NCBI GenBank assembly: GCA_965368115.1
Contig: CBDULQ010000074.1
Coordinates: 1-15,053, forward strand
Direction of reading: 5' to 3'
DNA length: 15,053 nt
Source of the DNA: CBDULQ01 sp965368115
Lineage (GTDB): Bacteria; Pseudomonadota; Gammaproteobacteria; SZUA-229
Position numbers and translations under genes: made by a program. How positions within the stretch are numbered: position 1 is the first letter of the stretch; each line of letters starts with the position of its first letter. This document shows, piece after piece, positions 1 to 6,873 of this stretch. The notes under the pieces were generated by a model. That model ran no database searches and was not told the DNA's origin. It saw only the letters and a program-made list of their open reading frames with translations.

Positions 1-561
1 ATCCGCCTGGATGGCGGCCGCGGCCTTGATGTCTTCCCGGTCCTTGTCGGTCAGCGCCGGCGCGGACAGGCCGCCACCCAGCAGGTTGATGCCCTTCTTG
101 TCGGACAGGTAGCCGGTTTGCATGACGATGCAGTGGATTTTCGCGCCTTCCACCGACTCCACCTGCAGAATCATCCGGCCGTCGTCGAGCAGCAGGCTGT
201 TACCCGGCCTGACGTCGTTAGGCAGTTCCTTGTAGGTGATACCGACCGCGTCCACGCTGCCTGCGTAGGGGTCCATATCAGCGTCGAGGATAAATTTATT
301 GCCGCGGGTCAACAGCACCTTGCCGTCGGCAAAGCGCTCGGTGCGAATCTTCGGGCCCTGCAGATCCGCCAGCACACCGACGATACGACCGATTTTTTCG
401 CCACTGGCACGCACCATTTCAGCGCGCCGGATATGTTCTTCGTGGGTTCCATGGGAGAAATTCAGCCGCACCACGTCGACACCCGCCGCCACCAGCTCAT
501 CAATGATTTCGGGACTGTCGGTCGCGGGACCCAGGGTTGCGACTATCTTGGTTCTACGCAA
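1..561 (-). CDS. pykA: Pyruvate kinase, PykA type (N-terminal 187 residues; the rest lies beyond the left edge)
   Basis: Converts phosphoenolpyruvate and ADP to pyruvate and ATP, the last step of glycolysis, in the cytosol. The reading frame opens with RRTKIVATLGPATD, then has VVRLNFSHGT (the Arg-Asn-phosphate region of the active site), LADLQGPKIR (about residue 68) and NLLGGGLSAPALTDKD. These are close to the start of E. coli PykA rather than PykF. The start is a TTG at 561: an in-frame TAG lies just upstream, no ATG is available, and AGGAG sits 9 bases before the TTG. Only the first part of the TIM barrel and most of the B domain are in the window. The gene lies downstream of pgk on the same strand, with two hairpins in between, so it may have its own promoter or depend on read-through. 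Identity is sure; the choice of PykA over PykF is by recalled similarity. Confidence 0.95.
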   Translation of the reverse strand, partial: MRRTKIVATLGPATDSPEIIDELVAAGVDVVRLNFSHGTHEEHIRRAEMVRASGEKIGRIVGVLADLQGPKIRTERFADGKVLLTRGNKFILDADMDPYAGSVDAVGITYKELPNDVRPGNSLLLDDGRMILQVESVEGAKIHCIVMQTGYLSDKKGINLLGGGLSAPALTDKDREDIKAAAAIQAD

Positions 562-588
562 GGGTAGATGCTCCTATACATACACTAC

Positions 589-617
589 AAAAAGGCAGGA
601 CCGGCGATCACCCTGCC
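589..617 (-). terminator. Candidate rho-independent terminator between pgk and pykA (distal)
   Basis: On the minus strand GGCAGG (617-612) pairs with CCTGCC (599-594) across a 12-base loop and is followed directly by TTTTT (593-589). It lies about 28 bases upstream of the pykA start, so termination here would have to be partial, or pykA transcription must start inside this short gap. The stem is only 6 bp, so strength is uncertain. Confidence 0.5.
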
Positions 618-644
618 CACATATAAATCAGAAAAACAGTCTGC

Positions 645-670
645 AAAAAGCCCCCGTACTCGGGGGCTTT
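645..670 (-). terminator. Rho-independent terminator of pgk
   Basis: A perfect 10-bp stem, AAAGCCCCCG (647-656) with CGGGGGCTTT (661-670), closes a 4-base loop. On the minus strand it is followed by a T run, and it begins 6 bases after the pgk stop codon. The A/T symmetry means it could also work in the other direction. Confidence 0.85.
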
Positions 671-675
671 GCATA

Positions 676-1857
676 TTAGCCCTTGGCGCGTTGCTCCAGG
701 ATCTCGACCGCGGGCAGTTTCTTGCCTTCCAGGAATTCCAGGAATGCGCCGCCGCCGGTGGAGATGTAGGACACCTTGTCGGCAATGTTGTACTTATCGA
801 CTGCCGCCAGGGTGTCACCACCGCCGGCAATGGAAAACGCCGGAGAATCGGCAATCGCCATGGAGATGGCCTTGGTGCCTTCACCGAACTGGTCGAATTC
901 GAATACGCCGACCGGGCCGTTCCAGACGATGGTACCGGCAGTTTTCAGTACTTCAGCCAGCGCTGCGGCAGAGTCGGGACCGATATCGAAAATCATGTCG
1001 TCATCTTCGACTTCGGTCACTTTCTTCAGTGTGGCTTCGGCGGTTTCAGAGAACTCCTTACCGCAGACCACATCGGTCGGCACCGGAATGTCGCCGCCGT
1101 TGGACTCGGCATCGGCACTCAGCTTCTTCGCGGTGTCGATCAGGTCCGCTTCATACAGCGACTTGCCCACATTGTGGCCGGCTGCAGCGATGAAGGTGTT
1201 GGCGATACCGCCACCAACGATCAGCTTGTCGACGATCCTGGACAGGGATTCCAGAACGGTCAGCTTGGTGGATACCTTGGAACCACCGACGATGGCGACC
1301 ATCGGACGCGCCGGATTGTCCAGCGCCTTGGCCAGAGCTTCCAGTTCACCGGCCAGCAGCGGACCTGCGCAGGCGGTAGGTGCAAACTGGGCAACCCCGT
1401 GAGTCGAAGCCTGGGCACGGTGTGCAGTACCGAAAGCGTCCATTACAAATACGTCGCACAGCGCCGCATATTTTTGGGAAAGGGTTTCGTCGTTTTTCTT
1501 CTCGCCGTTGTTGAAACGGACGTTTTCCAGAACAACCACGTCACCATCGTTCAGCTCGGGCGCACTACCCAGATAATCTTTTACCAGTTTGACTTCTTTA
1601 CCCAGCGCATCGCTCAGATAGCTAACAACCGGCTGCAGCGAGAATTCATCAGCAGGTTCGCCTTCGGTCGGACGACCCAGGTGAGACATCAGCATCACCT
1701 TGGCACCCGCCTTGATGCAATGTTCGATGGTCGGCATGGATGCCTTGATACGCTTGTCGCTGGTGACCTTGCCATCTTTAACAGGTACGTTCAGATCCTG
1801 ACGAATCAGTACACGCTTACCGGCCAGATCCAGATCAGTCATTTTGATAACAGACAT
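676..1857 (-). CDS. pgk: Phosphoglycerate kinase
   Basis: Reversible phosphoryl transfer between 1,3-bisphosphoglycerate and ADP, in glycolysis and gluconeogenesis; cytosolic monomer. At 393 residues it has normal bacterial length. Visible family motifs are VLIRQDLNVP (16-25, substrate-binding Arg, Asp and Asn), SHLGRP (58-63), ENVRF (111-115), GGSKVSTK (191-198, hinge), NGPVGVFE (313-320), GGGDT (345-349) and STGGGA (366-371, nucleotide phosphate loop). The ATG at 1857 is preceded by AGGAG at good spacing. It lies 109 bases downstream of gap2 on the same strand, matching the common gap-pgk order of proteobacteria, and has its own terminator after the stop. Nothing is missing or unusual in the protein. 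Confidence 0.98.
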   Translation of the reverse strand: MSVIKMTDLDLAGKRVLIRQDLNVPVKDGKVTSDKRIKASMPTIEHCIKAGAKVMLMSHLGRPTEGEPADEFSLQPVVSYLSDALGKEVKLVKDYLGSAPELNDGDVVVLENVRFNNGEKKNDETLSQKYAALCDVFVMDAFGTAHRAQASTHGVAQFAPTACAGPLLAGELEALAKALDNPARPMVAIVGGSKVSTKLTVLESLSRIVDKLIVGGGIANTFIAAAGHNVGKSLYEADLIDTAKKLSADAESNGGDIPVPTDVVCGKEFSETAEATLKKVTEVEDDDMIFDIGPDSAAALAEVLKTAGTIVWNGPVGVFEFDQFGEGTKAISMAIADSPAFSIAGGGDTLAAVDKYNIADKVSYISTGGGAFLEFLEGKKLPAVEILEQRAKG

Positions 1858-1886
1858 GGGTGTCTCCTAAACAAAGTAAAATTAAA

Positions 1887-1926
1887 AGTTGTTTGTTAAA
1901 TTTTATTGACGCTTTAACGAACAACT
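1887..1926 (-). other. Intercistronic hairpin between gap2 and pgk
   Basis: Arms 1887-1900 and 1913-1926 are complementary over 14 positions with one mismatch, around a 12-base loop. On the minus strand the hairpin is followed by TTTAATTTTAC, a terminator-like AT-rich tail, about 20 bases before the pgk Shine-Dalgarno. It may be an attenuator, an mRNA 3'-end stabiliser for gap2, or a weak terminator; the sequence does not decide. Confidence 0.5.
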
Positions 1927-1930
1927 CTCC

Positions 1931-1952
1931 AATTGTTTTCAAATTGTTTTCA
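1931..1952 (-). repeat. Two perfect tandem copies of an 11-base unit in the gap2-pgk gap
   Basis: The unit aattgttttca occurs at 1931-1941 and again at 1942-1952 (plus-strand reading), so on the transcribed strand TTGAAAACAATT occurs in tandem. The 11-base period is about one helical turn, which would suit a dimeric DNA-binding protein, but slippage in AT-rich DNA is equally possible. Confidence 0.6.
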
Positions 1953-1966
1953 AACACGGCCACTCC

Positions 1967-2971
1967 TTACTGGGCGGACATGAGTGCAATCGTGGTATCG
2001 ATCATCCGATTGGAAAAGCCCCACTCGTTGTCGTACCAGGCGCAGACCTTGACCAGGGTACCGCTGGACACGCGGGTCAGGGTCGCGTCGAAATTCGATG
2101 TTGTGCTGGTGTGATTAAAATCCACCGACACCAACGGGCCGTCGGAATAGCCCAGAACCTCGCCGTCGGCGGATTCTTTCATAATCGCATTTACTTCTTC
2201 CACCGAAGTTTCACGCGACGCAACGAAGGTGAGATCGACGATGGATACATTGATGGTCGGCACGCGAATCGCGAAACCGTCCAGCCTTCCGTTCAGTTCC
2301 GGCAACACCAGACCGACTGCCGCGGCGGCTCCGGTCTTGGTCGGGATCATCGACTGGGTCGCCGAACGCGCACGACGCAGATCCGAGTGATACACGTCGG
2401 TGAGCACCTGATCGTTAGTATAGGAGTGCACGGTGGTCATCAAACCGTTTTCAATACCGATGCGCTCCATCAACGGCTTCACCAACGGCGCCAGACAGTT
2501 GGTGGTGCAGGAGGCATTGGAGATCACCGTATCCGATGCTTTCAACACATGCTGGTTTACACCGTAAACAATGGTGGCATCCACATCCTTACCGCCGGGT
2601 GCCGAAATCACGACTTTCTTCGCACCGCCTTGCAGATGCGCCGAAGCTTTTTCCTTACTGGTGAAAAAGCCGGTACATTCCAGCACTACGTCGACACCCA
2701 GTTCACCCCAGGGCAGCTTGCTCGGATCGCGCTCGGCCAGCACCCGGATTTTATCGCCGTTGACGATCATGTCTGCACCGTCGAAACTGATCTCACCGGG
2801 GAAACGACCATGCGCAGTATCGTATTGCGTCAGGTGCGCATTGGTATAGGCATCACCCAGGTCATTGATCGCTACAATCTGAACCTGGTCGGTGCGACCT
2901 GCTTCGTAGAGCGCGCGTAAAACGTTACGGCCGATTCGCCCGTAGCCGTTGATTCCAACTTTGATTGCCAT
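1967..2971 (-). CDS. Type I glyceraldehyde-3-phosphate dehydrogenase, CbbG/GapB-like (second GAPDH)
   Basis: Oxidative phosphorylation of glyceraldehyde-3-phosphate, or the reverse; cytosolic tetramer. With the ATG at 2971 it is 334 residues, the usual length. It shows GINGYGRIGRN (7-16, Rossmann loop), D37 of the dinucleotide site, SNASCTTNC (151-159) with catalytic C155, and H182 in TTVHSYTND. HSDLRRARS (195-203) and the body resemble proteobacterial CbbG and Bacillus GapB rather than E. coli GapA. The residues before HSD read DVY where NAD-specific enzymes usually have LP or GP, so cofactor use cannot be read off; NADP or dual use is possible. An in-frame TTG at 2986 would add 5 residues, but the family begins at MAIKV or MTIKV. 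The Shine-Dalgarno-like AGGA is unusually close to the ATG. A role in gluconeogenesis is inferred from the duplication with gapA, not shown. Epd (erythrose-4-phosphate dehydrogenase) is less likely by motif. Confidence 0.93.
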   Translation of the reverse strand: MAIKVGINGYGRIGRNVLRALYEAGRTDQVQIVAINDLGDAYTNAHLTQYDTAHGRFPGEISFDGADMIVNGDKIRVLAERDPSKLPWGELGVDVVLECTGFFTSKEKASAHLQGGAKKVVISAPGGKDVDATIVYGVNQHVLKASDTVISNASCTTNCLAPLVKPLMERIGIENGLMTTVHSYTNDQVLTDVYHSDLRRARSATQSMIPTKTGAAAAVGLVLPELNGRLDGFAIRVPTINVSIVDLTFVASRETSVEEVNAIMKESADGEVLGYSDGPLVSVDFNHTSTTSNFDATLTRVSSGTLVKVCAWYDNEWGFSNRMIDTTIALMSAQ

Positions 2972-3119
2972 ATCCTGTTCGACCAATATTCGTCAATACA
3001 TGCAACCAACCGGTAAAATTTTTCTGCAACCACTTCGACACGCAACCGGTGATTGATCCTGCCGCCGGCATTGCGATCTCATCGAAACGGGCGGACGGTG
3101 GCATTTAATGCCTGTACTT

Positions 3120-3142
3120 TTTCGCTCGCTCGTCGAGCGAAA
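3120..3142. other. Perfect 9-bp hairpin/dyad upstream of gap2
   Basis: Arms 3120-3128 and 3134-3142 are perfectly complementary around a 5-base loop. It lies about 150 bases upstream of the gap2 start and just past the gapA terminator, so it could be an operator for gap2, a further 3'-end structure of the gapA transcript, or an RNA element. No clear sigma-70 promoter could be fixed in 2987-3120. Confidence 0.5.
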
Positions 3143-3162
3143 GTTTAATTTTCAATCGCCTT

Positions 3163-3206
3163 AAAAACGATTTGCCAAACGAACACGACGCTTGGCAAAT
3201 GGTTTT
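3163..3206 (-). terminator. Rho-independent terminator of gapA
   Basis: ATTTGCCAA (minus strand 3200-3192) pairs perfectly with TTGGCAAAT (3178-3170). After one mismatch the stem continues with AAAAC and GTTTT, and on the minus strand it ends in a TTTTT tract at 3167-3163. This is the second of two hairpins after the gapA stop. Confidence 0.7.
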
Positions 3207-3213
3207 CAAGATT

Positions 3214-3240
3214 GCGGAGCGGGCCAACCGCCCGCTCCGC
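3214..3240 (-). other. GC-rich hairpin directly after gapA
   Basis: A perfect 11-bp stem, 3214-3224 with 3230-3240, closes a 5-base loop, 17 bases past the gapA stop. It has no U tract, so it is more likely a 3'-end stabilising structure that works with the next hairpin than a terminator by itself. Confidence 0.7.
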
Positions 3241-3257
3241 AGCCTGTCCTGCTGCTT

Positions 3258-4262
3258 TTAGTTGGCCGCTACGTGCTCAACAAAACGCATCATGTTGCAG
3301 GTGTAGCCGTACTCGTTGTCATACCAGGAAACAACCTTGACGAAAGTACCGTCCAGCTGAATACCGGCTTTGGCATCGAAGATAGACGAGTAGCCAACAC
3401 CACGGAAGTCGGTAGAAACAACCGCTTCGTCGGTGTAGCCCAGAGTCTTGCTGATGTCGCCTGACTCGGAAGCCGCTTTCATGGCCTTGCAGATATCTTC
3501 GTAAGTCGCTTCCTTATCCAGCTCACAGGTCAGGTCGACAACCGACACGTCAGAAGCAGGAATACGGAAAGCCATACCGGTCAGTTTGCCGTTCAGCTCG
3601 GGCAGAACAACGCCAACCGCTTTAGCCGCACCGGTAGAAGAAGGAATAATGTTTTCCAGGATACCGCGACCACCGCGCCAGTCTTTCGCAGAAGGACCGT
3701 CAACTGTTTTCTGAGTTGCAGTTGCAGCGTGAACGGTGGTCATCAGACCACGCTTGATGCCCCAGTTGTCGTTCAGTACCTTGGCAACAGGTGCCAGGCA
3801 GTTAGTGGTGCAGGATGCAGCAGAAACGATGGCCTGACCGGAATAGGTTTCGTGGTTTACACCGTAAACGAACATCGGAGTACCGTCTTTTGAAGGTGCA
3901 GACATAACCACTTTTTTGGCACCGGCAGCGATGTGCTTCTGGCACAGTTCTTCAGTCAGGAAGAAACCGGTAGAGTCGATAACGATATCAGCGCCTACAT
4001 CGCCCCATTTCAGATCAGCGGGATCGCGCTCGGCAGTCAGACGGATTTTCTTGCCGTCAACGATCATGCAACCGTCGCCAGCTTCTACAGTACCGCCGAA
4101 ACGGCCGTGTACGGAATCGTACTTCAGCATGTAAGCCAGGTAGTCAGCTTCCAGCAGGTCGTTGATACCGACGATTTCGATATCTTTGAATTCATTGTAT
4201 ACAGCACGGAACACCATGCGGCCGATACGGCCAAAACCGTTAATACCGACTTTAATTGTCAT
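3258..4262 (-). CDS. gapA: Type I glyceraldehyde-3-phosphate dehydrogenase, GapA-like (NAD type)
   Basis: Glycolytic GAPDH, 334 residues, cytosolic tetramer. It shows GINGFGRIGRM (6-16), D35 in GINDL for the adenine ribose of NAD, SAASCTTNC (147-155) with catalytic C151, H178 in TTVHAATATQ, and VDGPSAKDWRGGRG. The G189-P190 pair at the position that commonly separates NAD from NADP enzymes favours NAD. The final region SWYDNEYGYTCNMM is typical of the E. coli GapA branch. The ATG at 4262 has GGAG 8 bases upstream. It lies 83 bases downstream of tkt on the same strand, followed by two hairpins that separate it from gap2. It is clearly a different lineage from the neighbouring GAPDH, so the pair is not a recent tandem duplication. 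Confidence 0.96.
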   Translation of the reverse strand: MTIKVGINGFGRIGRMVFRAVYNEFKDIEIVGINDLLEADYLAYMLKYDSVHGRFGGTVEAGDGCMIVDGKKIRLTAERDPADLKWGDVGADIVIDSTGFFLTEELCQKHIAAGAKKVVMSAPSKDGTPMFVYGVNHETYSGQAIVSAASCTTNCLAPVAKVLNDNWGIKRGLMTTVHAATATQKTVDGPSAKDWRGGRGILENIIPSSTGAAKAVGVVLPELNGKLTGMAFRIPASDVSVVDLTCELDKEATYEDICKAMKAASESGDISKTLGYTDEAVVSTDFRGVGYSSIFDAKAGIQLDGTFVKVVSWYDNEYGYTCNMMRFVEHVAAN

Positions 4263-4306
4263 ATGTTGTCTCCAGAATATTTTTTAATAATTAAAAATGG
4301 AACTGT

Positions 4307-4340
4307 TGATCCTCCGCCGCAACAGACTGGCGGAGGATCA
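4307..4340 (-). other. Strong hairpin in the tkt-gapA gap
   Basis: A perfect 12-bp stem, 4307-4318 with 4329-4340, closes a 10-base loop and starts 5 bases after the tkt stop. On the minus strand the base of the stem is followed by AACAGTTCCATTTTTAA, so there is no immediate U tract, only a short T run 9 bases later. It may be a weak terminator or a processing and stability element that lets gapA be expressed more highly than tkt. The rest of the gap is very AT-rich. Confidence 0.7.
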
Positions 4341-4345
4341 AAAAA

Positions 4346-6331
4346 TTACAGCACGCTTTCAACTGCCTTTACGACATTCTCAACAGTAAAACCGAACTCT
4401 TTAAACAGCTGGCCGGCCGGTGCAGATTCACCGAAGTGATCGATACCGACAATCGCACCGTTCAGACCGGCATACTTGTACCAGCCACTGGTGACGGCCG
4501 CTTCAACCACAACGCGCGCAGTCACTGAACTGGGCAGTACGGATTCGCGGTAAGCGTCGTCCTGAGACTCGAAAGCATCGACAGACGGCATGGAAACGAC
4601 ACGAATCTTCTTGCCGCTCATCTGTTCGGCTGCACCCATCGCCAGTTCGACTTCGGAACCGGTGGCAATGATGATAGCGTCCGGAGTACCGTCACAATCT
4701 TTCAGGATGTAACCGCCCTTGCTGATCGCCGCGATCTGGTCGTCAGAGCGCTCCATGTGAGCCAGGTCCTGACGCGAGAAAATCAGACAGCTGGGGCCAT
4801 CATTGCGTTCAATGGCTTTGGCCCAGGCCACGGAAGATTCAACCGCATCACAGGGACGCCATACCGCCATGTTAGGAATCATGCGCAGAGTCGGAATCTG
4901 TTCGATGGGCTGGTGAGTCGGACCGTCTTCGCCCAGACCGATAGAGTCGTGAGTGAATACGAAGATGCTGCGAATTTTCATCAGCGCTGCCATGCGAATG
5001 GCATTACGTGCATATTCGGAGAACATCAGGAAGGTGGCGCCGAACGGAATCAGACCGCCATGCAGGGCGATACCGTTCATGATGGCGGACATACCGAACT
5101 CGCGCACACCGTAGTTGACGTAGTTGGCTTCTTCGTTGTTCACCATCGGCTTGTAGCCGGACCATTCGGTCAGATTTGAGCAACCCAGGTCAGCTGAACC
5201 ACCGAACAGTTCAGGCACCATCGGTGAATAGGCTTCGATAGAAGCCAGTGAAGCTTTACGAGTGGCCGTCTTCTTGGCGTCGCCATTCACCTTGGCAATG
5301 AACTCAGCGGATTTGGCCGCCCAGTCGGCAGGCAGATCACCGGCCATGCGACGTTCGAATTCAGCAGCCAGTTCCGGGAAATCTTTCTTGTAAGCGGCGA
5401 ATTTTTCGTTCCACTCTTTCTCGGCAGCGGCGCCTTTCTCTTTGGCGTCCCAACCCTGATACAGCTCGGTGGGCACTTCGAACGGACCGTGATCCCAGCC
5501 CAGAGCGGCCTTGGTCAGGTTGATTTCTTCTTCACCCAGCGGTGCACCGTGACAGGCGTGGCTGCCGGCCTTGTTGGGCGAACCGAAACCGATGGTGGTT
5601 TTGCAGCAGATCATGGTCGGCTTGTCGGTCATCGCCTTGGCGGTTTCGACGGCGTTCTTGATCGCTTCCGGATCGTGACCGTCAACACCGGCAATCACGT
5701 GCCAGCCGTAAGACTCGAAACGCTTCGGTGTATCGTCGGAGAACCAGCCCTCGACGTGACCGTCGATGGAGATACCGTTGTCGTCCCAGAATGCGATCAG
5801 CTTGCCCAGACCCAGGGTACCGGCCAGTGAGCAGGCTTCGTGGGAAATACCTTCCATCAGACAGCCGTCACCCAGGAATACATAGGTGTGGTGGTCGACG
5901 ATGGTGTGACCTTTCTGGTTGAACTGGCCGGCCATAGCCTTCTCGGCGATCGCCATACCCACGGCATTGGTAATGCCCTGGCCCAGCGGACCGGTGGTGG
6001 TTTCAACACCCGGTGCATAACCGTATTCCGGATGACCCGGTGTTCTGGAATGCAGCTGACGGAACTGTTTCAGATCGTCGATGGACAGGTCGTAACCGGT
6101 CAGGTGCAGCAGTGAATAGATCAGCATGGAGCCGTGACCGTTGGACAGTACGAAACGATCGCGGTCGACCCACTTGGGGTTGGACGGGTTGTGGTTCATG
6201 TAATCGTTCCACAGAACCTCGGCGATGTCCGCCATACCCATAGGTGCACCGGGGTGACCGGAATTGGCTTTTTGAACCGCGTCCATACTCAGGGCACGGA
6301 TCGCGTTAGCTAGCTCTCTGCGCGAAGGCAT
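4346..6331 (-). CDS. tkt: Transketolase
   Basis: Thiamine-diphosphate enzyme moving two-carbon ketol units between sugar phosphates in the pentose phosphate pathway; cytosolic homodimer. From the ATG at 6331 it is 661 residues, matching E. coli TktA (663). It starts MPSRRELANAIRALSMDAVQ, with NSGHPGAP (23-30, catalytic His) and SNGHGSM (His of the diphosphate site). GDGCLMEGISHE followed by WDDNGISIDG gives the GDG-to-N thiamine diphosphate/Mg motif, and EDGPTHQPIEQ and the acidic EFGMSAIMNG region lie in the second domain. An upstream ATG at 6337 is too close to GGAG (2 bases), whereas 6331 has 8-base spacing and fits the family start. It is first in the cluster, with gapA next on the same strand; its products include glyceraldehyde-3-phosphate, the substrate of the next two genes. 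Confidence 0.97.
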   Translation of the reverse strand: MPSRRELANAIRALSMDAVQKANSGHPGAPMGMADIAEVLWNDYMNHNPSNPKWVDRDRFVLSNGHGSMLIYSLLHLTGYDLSIDDLKQFRQLHSRTPGHPEYGYAPGVETTTGPLGQGITNAVGMAIAEKAMAGQFNQKGHTIVDHHTYVFLGDGCLMEGISHEACSLAGTLGLGKLIAFWDDNGISIDGHVEGWFSDDTPKRFESYGWHVIAGVDGHDPEAIKNAVETAKAMTDKPTMICCKTTIGFGSPNKAGSHACHGAPLGEEEINLTKAALGWDHGPFEVPTELYQGWDAKEKGAAAEKEWNEKFAAYKKDFPELAAEFERRMAGDLPADWAAKSAEFIAKVNGDAKKTATRKASLASIEAYSPMVPELFGGSADLGCSNLTEWSGYKPMVNNEEANYVNYGVREFGMSAIMNGIALHGGLIPFGATFLMFSEYARNAIRMAALMKIRSIFVFTHDSIGLGEDGPTHQPIEQIPTLRMIPNMAVWRPCDAVESSVAWAKAIERNDGPSCLIFSRQDLAHMERSDDQIAAISKGGYILKDCDGTPDAIIIATGSEVELAMGAAEQMSGKKIRVVSMPSVDAFESQDDAYRESVLPSSVTARVVVEAAVTSGWYKYAGLNGAIVGIDHFGESAPAGQLFKEFGFTVENVVKAVESVL

Positions 6332-6364
6332 AGGCATATCTCCAGTAAAGTTTGCAATTCAATG

Positions 6365-6388
6365 GCCACCCCGCTGAAGCGCGGTGGC
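6365..6388 (-). other. Hairpin in the 5' leader of tkt
   Basis: Arms 6365-6374 and 6379-6388 pair over 10 positions with one mismatch around a TGAA loop (plus-strand reading; TTCA in the mRNA). It lies about 35 bases upstream of the tkt start and downstream of the proposed promoter, so it would be in the mRNA leader. No known riboswitch fold was recognised. Confidence 0.55.
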
Positions 6389-6443
6389 TAATATTCTTCT
6401 ATTTGCCGGGCAGCGAGCCATGACCCGGGCACAAGGGGGCGTT

Positions 6444-6472
6444 ATTGTCCCTTACTTGGCGATTTTCAGCAA
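6444..6472 (-). promoter_or_regulatory. Candidate sigma-70 promoter of tkt
   Basis: On the minus strand TTGCTG (6472-6467) and GACAAT (6449-6444) are separated by 17 bases, four matches each to the -35 and -10 consensus. It would give a leader of about 105 bases carrying the 6365-6388 hairpin. Prediction by eye only. Confidence 0.4.
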
Positions 6473-6537
6473 CCGCGGAATGTGACACAGGTCATTGCAA
6501 AGCTGCCGCGACTAAAAAGTGGATGGATTTCAACAAC

Positions 6538-6556
6538 TTGCACAGTTTTTGTGCAA
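6538..6556. promoter_or_regulatory. Perfect 7-bp dyad upstream of tkt (operator candidate)
   Basis: TTGCACA (6538-6544) and TGTGCAA (6550-6556) flank a 5-base GTTTT spacer. It lies about 65 bases upstream of the proposed -35, a plausible site for a dimeric regulator. No specific regulator can be named. Confidence 0.4.
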
Positions 6557-6567
6557 AACCCCAATGG

Positions 6568-6595
6568 TACTGATATTTTATTTTTGGAATCAGTA
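6568..6595. repeat. 7-bp inverted repeat around an AT-rich spacer
   Basis: TACTGAT (6568-6574) and ATCAGTA (6589-6595) flank a 14-base AT-rich spacer, next to the 6538-6556 dyad. Arms this short can occur by chance; it is listed because two dyads lie within 60 bases in an otherwise gene-free stretch. Confidence 0.3.
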
Positions 6596-6744
6596 AGATA
6601 CCCGGCGAGCCGTCGGATCAACAGCCCCCGGGACTGCCGCCTGTCCGGACCCTGCCCGGAAAATTTTTATGCGCTAATAAAAAATTCACATTAAATATAG
6701 GGTGACCGGGCTGGTGGCCGGCAAGAAGATACCTGATTCGGGAG

Positions 6745-6848
6745 ATGCCCGACAACAGCATTCGGGCATGACGGACTCTGTCGACACATTATATAGAGGC
6801 CCGATAATCGACCCGGATATGTCGTTCCCGAACGCTTCTGTCGGGAAC
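6745..6848. repeat. Pair of similar hairpins with CCCGA/TCGGG cores
   Basis: Hairpin 1 has arms 6745-6752 and 6762-6769; hairpin 2 has arms 6824-6831 and 6841-6848. Both have perfect 8-bp stems, 9-base loops, and a shared CCCGA/TCGGG core at the loop end. The outer stem bases differ (ATG versus GTT), which suggests structure kept while sequence drifts, or copies of one small element. They follow the thioredoxin-fold gene (the nearer begins 26 bases past its stop) and lack U tracts. The remaining part of the 6332-6873 gap (6600-6740) is GC-rich then AT-rich and shows no gene. Confidence 0.5.
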
Positions 6849-6873
6849 CTCCCAAACTCCGAGCAATCTGCTC

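Noticed and set aside
568..1899. Long open frame of 443 codons on the plus strand opposite pgk
   Set aside because: It mirrors pgk on the other strand, shows no recognisable domain, and starts in the terminator region. Long antisense frames are common in genes with this codon bias.
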